Assembly: GCA_014859785.1 (NCBI GenBank)
Contig: JACUTP010000071.1
Coordinates: 1 to 8,509 of the forward strand
Source: Candidatus Methanoperedentaceae archaeon
GTDB lineage: Archaea > Halobacteriota > Methanosarcinia > Methanosarcinales > Methanoperedenaceae
Direction of reading: 5' to 3'
DNA: 8,509 nucleotides
Numbering within the stretch: position 1 is the stretch's first letter; the number at the start of each line of letters is the position of its first letter. Both the position numbers and the translations under genes were made by a program. The notes under the pieces are model-generated. The model had not been told where the DNA came from. It ran no database searches and worked only from the letters and a program-made list of their open reading frames with translations. Below are positions 5,667 through 8,509 of this stretch, in pieces.

Positions 5667-6671
5667 CTACCTCCATGTAACCACAGCATCATCAGGTCTG
5701 TAATCCGGGTTCACCTTTGAATCCGGAATTTCTGTCCTGTATCCGCTTTTGTACATTAAAAGCCCGAGGTATGCTATCATTGCACCGTTATCCCCCATAA
5801 ACCGTTTTTCAGGCACATAAAACCCAATACCCCTGTCGTTGCACATTACCCCAAGCATTTCCCTGAGCCTTGAGTTTGCCCCGACCCCACCTGCGAGCAG
5901 AACCTCACTTTTCCCTGTATGCGCAACTGCCCGTTCCGTTACCTCAACAAGCATGGCAAAAGCCGTTTCCTGGAATGAATGACAGACGTCAGGCAGCGGG
6001 TATTTCCTTGAGGCTTCATGTGCGGCAGTTGCCAGTCCTGAAAAAGAAAAATCCATGCCTTTTACCGTGTAAGGCAGTTTGATATACTGTGTAGCATGCT
6101 TCGCAAGTTCCTCGACCTTCGGACCCCCGGGATGCGATAACCCAGCAGACCTTGCAAACTTGTCAAGTGCATTCCCTATCCCTATGTCAAGCGTTTCGCC
6201 AAACACCCTGTAATGTCCTGCCCTGTATGAAAGAACCTGTGAATTTGCACCGCTAACATATAAGGCAACAGGGTCATGCGCAGGGGTTTTCCATATCCCT
6301 ACCTCTATATGCGCAATACAGTGGTTTACACCGATGAGGGGAGCATCAAGTGATAATGCAAGTGCCCGTGCCGCTGTCGCAACAGTACGCAGGCACGGTC
6401 CAAGCCCGGGACCCATGGAGAAAGCAACAGCATTTATGCGCCCCCTTCTTTTTTCCAGTGTTTTCCTGATAACACCTGCAATATGGTTTGCATGGTGCTG
6501 GGCAGCCTCGCGGGGATGGATGCCTCCGGTGGGCGGTTTATATGTTGCAGTGTTCTCTACAACTACATCATCCTCATCAACAATAGCAGCGCTCAGGTTC
6601 CATGCAGTTCCTTCAAGTCCGAGAATCGAGATTCCTGACATAAGATTTTCATGTCCACAGTTGTAAGGCAT
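5667..6671 (-). CDS. kae1: tRNA N6-threonylcarbamoyladenosine synthase, KEOPS subunit Kae1
   Basis: Kae1 (TsaD/Qri7 family, ASKHA fold) transfers the threonylcarbamoyl group from TC-AMP to A37 of tRNA within KEOPS. In the 334-residue frame the landmarks are LGLEGTAWNLSAAIV (17-31), FSMGPGLGPCLR (84-95), the metal-binding pair H117 and H121 in NHCIAHIEV, YVSGANSQ (138-145), LDIGIGNALDKFARS (161-175), KGMDFSFSGL (204-213), LLAGGVGANSRL (258-269) and MGDNGAMIAYLG (292-303). The C-terminus NPDYRPDDAVVTW is a natural family end, so this is a free-standing Kae1 with no Bud32 tail. The ATG at 6671 adds MPYNCGHENL before the usual start; the internal ATG at 6641 (MSGISILGLEGTAW) fits the family better and may be the true start. 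It is divergent from the aIF1A operon. Confidence 0.97.
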   Translation of the reverse strand: MPYNCGHENLMSGISILGLEGTAWNLSAAIVDEDDVVVENTATYKPPTGGIHPREAAQHHANHIAGVIRKTLEKRRGRINAVAFSMGPGLGPCLRTVATAARALALSLDAPLIGVNHCIAHIEVGIWKTPAHDPVALYVSGANSQVLSYRAGHYRVFGETLDIGIGNALDKFARSAGLSHPGGPKVEELAKHATQYIKLPYTVKGMDFSFSGLATAAHEASRKYPLPDVCHSFQETAFAMLVEVTERAVAHTGKSEVLLAGGVGANSRLREMLGVMCNDRGIGFYVPEKRFMGDNGAMIAYLGLLMYKSGYRTEIPDSKVNPDYRPDDAVVTWR

Positions 6672-6790
6672 TACGATAATAGTTTCTGGTATTGACTGCT
6701 TTTATTTTTATAGATATGGTATATATTAAATTATCAGTAACCTTTACATAGAGCGGTGACAATATAAAGGATTAATATAGAGGTGTTATA
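6672..6790. promoter_or_regulatory. Divergent promoter region between kae1 and the aIF1A-rio1-KH operon
   Basis: This 119-bp AT-rich gap separates the two translation-related transcription units. For kae1 (minus), TATAAAAATAAAAG at 6712-6699 is a good TATA candidate and would start a transcript near 6680. For the aIF1A operon (plus), candidates are TATATATTAAAT near 6721-6732 and TTTACATA near 6743-6750, both leaving room for the Shine-Dalgarno. AATATAAAG at 6761-6769 would instead start a leaderless message at about 6790, right at the odd start codon. Which is used cannot be decided here, and it matters for how the CTG is recognised. Confidence 0.45.
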
Positions 6791-6793
6791 CTG
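6779..6793 (+). promoter_or_regulatory. Shine-Dalgarno-like AGAGGTG before a CTG start codon (aIF1A)
   Basis: AGAGGTG at 6779-6785 matches the sequence complementary to the 3' end of 16S rRNA (GGAGGTGATC type). The CTG at 6791 follows after 5 nt, a normal spacing. The ATA at 6788 follows after only 2 nt. This site decides the start of the aIF1A gene, because the frame offers no ATG, GTG or TTG between the stop at 6773-6775 and 6923. Confidence 0.6.
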
Positions 6794-7105
6794 AATAAGC
6801 GCGCAAATAATCAATCCCAGGAAGAAGAAGTTACCAGGGTCCGCCTTCCCAGAAAACATGAAGGTGAAGTCCTTGCAACTGTCGAAAGCCTTCTGGGTGC
6901 TAATAAATTAAGGGTTCGGTGCATGGATGGTGTGGTGCGGCTTGCCCGCATTCCAGGAAAAATTAAAAAACGCGTGTGGATTCGTGAGGGGGATGTAATT
7001 ATTGTTGTTCCATGGGACTTCCAGGATGATAAAGCGGATGTTATCTGGAAATACCGACCGCCGCAGGTAAACTGGCTTGAACGCAAGGGATATTTAAAAA
7101 GTTAA
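6791..7105 (+). CDS. eif1A: Translation initiation factor aIF1A, apparent CTG start
   Basis: aIF1A binds the A site of the small ribosomal subunit and supports start-codon selection with aIF1 and aIF2. Read from the CTG at 6791, the protein has 104 residues, the family's normal length. It has a charged tail (NKRANNQSQEEE), then the OB fold: VTRVRLPRKHEGEVLATV (14-31), LGANKLRVRCMDG (35-47), RIPGKIKKRVWIREGDVIIV (53-72), PWDFQDDKADVIWKY (74-88) and the end WLERKGYL (95-102). The first conventional start codon in frame is the ATG at 6923, which would delete the first half of the OB fold and is not credible. The frame is intact from the stop at 6773, so no frameshift is needed. It is the first gene of an operon with rio1, 8 bp downstream. 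A single sequencing error replacing an A by C at 6791 is the main alternative. Confidence 0.93.
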   Translation: MNKRANNQSQEEEVTRVRLPRKHEGEVLATVESLLGANKLRVRCMDGVVRLARIPGKIKKRVWIREGDVIIVVPWDFQDDKADVIWKYRPPQVNWLERKGYLKS

Positions 7106-7113
7106 ATCAAGGT

Positions 7114-7905
7114 ATGGACAGCGACACGAAAGTTCGCCGGATGGACCGGAAAATCGACGAATTCCGTATGCGGATTAAAGATTCTTCAGACAGGGATGTT
7201 CTTGATAATGTTTTTGATAACCAGACGTTGATGGCGCTTTACGGTCTTTCAAAGAAAGGATATATTGACGCACTGGGTGGTACGGTAAGTACGGGAAAAG
7301 AAGCTAATGTTTTTCATGCCATCTCAAACAATGAGGATATCGGCGAAATTGCTGTTAAGATATATCTTGTCAGCACGGCGAATTTTAATGCAATGAAGGA
7401 TTACATCCTCGGAGACCCGCGGTTTGTGGGGATTAAACAAAATAAAAGGGATATTATTTTTGCATGGGCTAAAAAGGAATTCAAGAACCTGAAACGGGCA
7501 GAAGATGCTGGTGTGAAAGTGCCGAAGCCACATGTTGTTACAAAGAATATATTGTTGATGGAATTTATGGGAAAAGACGGGCTCCCTATGCCAAGGTTAA
7601 AGGATGTGAAACTATCTGCCGGTGATGCACAGCATATTTTTGACAGGGTCATGGAAAATGTTGCTATTCTTTATTCAGGTGCGAAACTTATTCATGCTGA
7701 CCTGAGTGAATACAATATACTGGTTAATGCTGATAATATGGAACCTGTTATTATCGATATGGGACAATCCGTGACAACAGACCATTTTAATGCTGAAACA
7801 TTCCTGGAACGCGATGTTACAAATATTGCCCGTTATTTCAGGAAACTGGGAATACCTGTAAACGAGGAAGAGATGATTACCATTATCAAGGAGGAAGCAA
7901 AATGA
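7114..7905 (+). CDS. rio1: RIO-family atypical kinase, Rio1 type
   Basis: Rio1 is an atypical serine kinase/ATPase; in eukaryotes it acts in the last steps of 40S subunit maturation, and a similar role at the archaeal 30S is expected. The 263 residues show the RIO nucleotide loop STGKEANVFHA (59-69), the ATP-contacting lysine in AVKIY (K82), the Rio1-specific block WAKKEFKNLKRAEDAGVKVP (118-137), the catalytic loop HADLSEYNIL (194-203; D196, N201) and the metal loop IIDMGQSV (213-220; D215). There is no Rio2-type winged-helix N-terminus, which separates it from Rio2. The ATG at 7114 is preceded by AAGGT with almost no spacing, so translation may be coupled to aIF1A, whose stop is 8 bp upstream; an in-frame ATG at 7141 is a less likely start. 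Its stop overlaps the start of the KH gene. Confidence 0.96.
   Translation: MDSDTKVRRMDRKIDEFRMRIKDSSDRDVLDNVFDNQTLMALYGLSKKGYIDALGGTVSTGKEANVFHAISNNEDIGEIAVKIYLVSTANFNAMKDYILGDPRFVGIKQNKRDIIFAWAKKEFKNLKRAEDAGVKVPKPHVVTKNILLMEFMGKDGLPMPRLKDVKLSAGDAQHIFDRVMENVAILYSGAKLIHADLSEYNILVNADNMEPVIIDMGQSVTTDHFNAETFLERDVTNIARYFRKLGIPVNEEEMITIIKEEAK
7888..7905 (+). promoter_or_regulatory. Strong Shine-Dalgarno and ATGA start/stop overlap, rio1-KH junction
   Basis: AAGGAGG at 7888-7894 lies inside the end of rio1, 7 nt before the ATG at 7902. The ATG shares bases with the rio1 TGA (ATGA, 7902-7905). This is the strongest ribosome site in the window and points to coupled, stoichiometric production of the two proteins. 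Confidence 0.8.
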
Positions 7906-8438
7906 TTGAGCATATCAAAATACCACAGGAAAGAATTGCCGTACTCGTGGGACCAAAAGGGAGTACAAAGCAGCTTATAGAGGAAAAGTCAACGGCTACA
8001 TTAAATATTGATAGTGAAACAGGCTCAGTTGAAATAATTGATCCGAAAGACCCGATTAAGGGTTTCAGGGCAAGAGAAGTTGTACAGGCTATTGCAAGGG
8101 GTTTCAGTCCCGAAAAAGCAATACGTCTTATTGATGATGATTTCCTGGTTTTTGATATGATTGACCTGTCAAATATCGCAAGAACTGATAAGGATTTGTT
8201 GCGCATTAAGGGACGGATTATCGGCAGGGATGGCAGGACGCGCAACCTTTTTGAGTCGCTTGCTAACGTGCATATCTCGGTTTACGGGAAAACCGTGTCG
8301 TTAATCGGGTACTCAGACCAGATTACGGTTGCGCGGTCTGGAATCGATATGCTTCTTAAAGGTTCCACTCATGGTCCTGTATATAAGTTCCTTGAGAAGA
8401 AGAGGCATGAGCTAAAGCGTGCCGAGATGGGATTCTGA
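7902..8438 (+). CDS. KH-domain RNA-processing protein, Dim2/Pno1-like
   Basis: This 178-residue protein has two KH-type RNA-binding units. The first carries VGPKGSTKQLIEE with a GxxG loop at 17-20. The second carries IKGRIIGRDGRTRNLFE with the GxxG loop GRDG at 108-111. Between them is the family segment GFSPEKAIRLIDDDF (67-81). This is the layout of archaeal relatives of Dim2/Pno1, which in eukaryotes binds the 3' end region of the small-subunit rRNA, recruits the Dim1 dimethylase and works with Nob1 and Rio1. Archaeal homologues are reported to bind 16S rRNA near its 3' end and to contact aIF2alpha. The basic C-terminus (EKKRHELKRAEMGF) is also typical. The tight overlap with rio1 supports a joint role in 30S maturation. 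The next plus-strand space is only 5 bp before a convergent gene. Confidence 0.92.
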   Translation: MIEHIKIPQERIAVLVGPKGSTKQLIEEKSTATLNIDSETGSVEIIDPKDPIKGFRAREVVQAIARGFSPEKAIRLIDDDFLVFDMIDLSNIARTDKDLLRIKGRIIGRDGRTRNLFESLANVHISVYGKTVSLIGYSDQITVARSGIDMLLKGSTHGPVYKFLEKKRHELKRAEMGF

Positions 8439-8443
8439 AGTTC

Positions 8444-8509
8444 TTAAGAGGACTTTGTCCCTTCTTTCAACTCCCTTGCCAGCGCCTCAAGTTTTCCTGC
8501 CACATCCTG
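8444..8509 (-). CDS. Unidentified protein, C-terminal 21 residues (cut by window edge)
   Basis: On the minus strand an open frame enters at the window edge and ends with TAA at 8446-8444. The readable residues are charged and helix-prone: QDVAGKLEALARELKEG followed by TKSS. Regular spacing of leucines and alternating acidic and basic residues suggest an amphipathic or coiled-coil C-terminal helix. The product cannot be identified. The stop is 5 bp from the KH gene's stop, a convergent arrangement like that of moeA and bud32. It could be a chance open frame of 22 codons, but the composition looks coding. Confidence 0.5.
   Translation of the reverse strand, partial: QDVAGKLEALARELKEGTKSS

Noticed and set aside
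6642..6671. MPYNCGHENL as a certain N-terminus of Kae1
   Set aside because: The ten residues are outside the family consensus and the ATG at 6641 gives the standard start; kept only as the longest form.
6811..7086. 91-residue minus-strand ORF opposite aIF1A
   Set aside because: It is the antisense shadow of a well-conserved gene, with a low-complexity serine/arginine/threonine-rich translation and no family resemblance.
6923..7105. aIF1A as a 60-residue protein from the ATG at 6923
   Set aside because: Family-conserved OB-fold sequence continues in the same open frame for 44 codons upstream, so this ATG is an internal methionine.
1..8509. CRISPR array, tRNA, rRNA, insertion sequence or attachment site
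   Set aside because: No regularly spaced repeats, cloverleaf sequences, transposase motifs or flanking direct repeats were seen on either strand.

Overview
The window is archaeal. It carries archaeal/eukaryal-type information genes (aIF1A, Rio1, a Dim2/Pno1-like KH protein, and the KEOPS subunits Kae1 and Bud32). At its left edge is the start of what looks like beta-RFAP synthase, a tetrahydromethanopterin biosynthesis enzyme. Together these point to a methanogenic or methane-oxidising euryarchaeote, plausibly in or near Methanosarcinales. That placement is inference; no rRNA or other marker is present to fix it.

Layout, left to right. (1) 1-53, minus: first codons of a beta-RFAP synthase-like gene. 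(2) 71-1937, minus: an AT-rich type II restriction-modification pair, endonuclease first and a beta-class (SPPY) DNA methyltransferase second, dropped between more GC-rich genes. (3) 2041-2913, minus: long-form hisG. (4) about 3004-4908, plus: a moeA fused to a C-terminal periplasmic-binding-protein-like domain, divergent from hisG. (5) 4918-6671, minus: separate genes for Kae1 and Bud32, with a 173-bp spacer between them that holds inverted repeats. (6) 6791-8438, plus: aIF1A, Rio1 and the KH protein in a tight operon, divergent from kae1. (7) 8444-8509, minus: the last 21 codons of an unidentified gene.

How the genes fit together: the right half is a translation block. Kae1 and Bud32 belong to the complex that makes t6A in ANN-decoding tRNAs. 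aIF1A acts in start-codon selection. Rio1 and Dim2/Pno1-type KH proteins act in small-subunit maturation. The left half is a mobile defence module beside two unrelated metabolic genes (histidine and molybdopterin/tungstopterin cofactor).

The most interesting point is the start of the aIF1A gene. The reading frame has no ATG, GTG or TTG between the upstream in-frame stop (6773) and an ATG deep inside the OB fold (6923). A Shine-Dalgarno-like AGAGGTG sits 5 nt before a CTG at 6791, so this initiation factor appears to start at a non-canonical codon. Also notable: CTAG and GGCC are each absent from all of the window outside the restriction-modification locus, but occur inside it.
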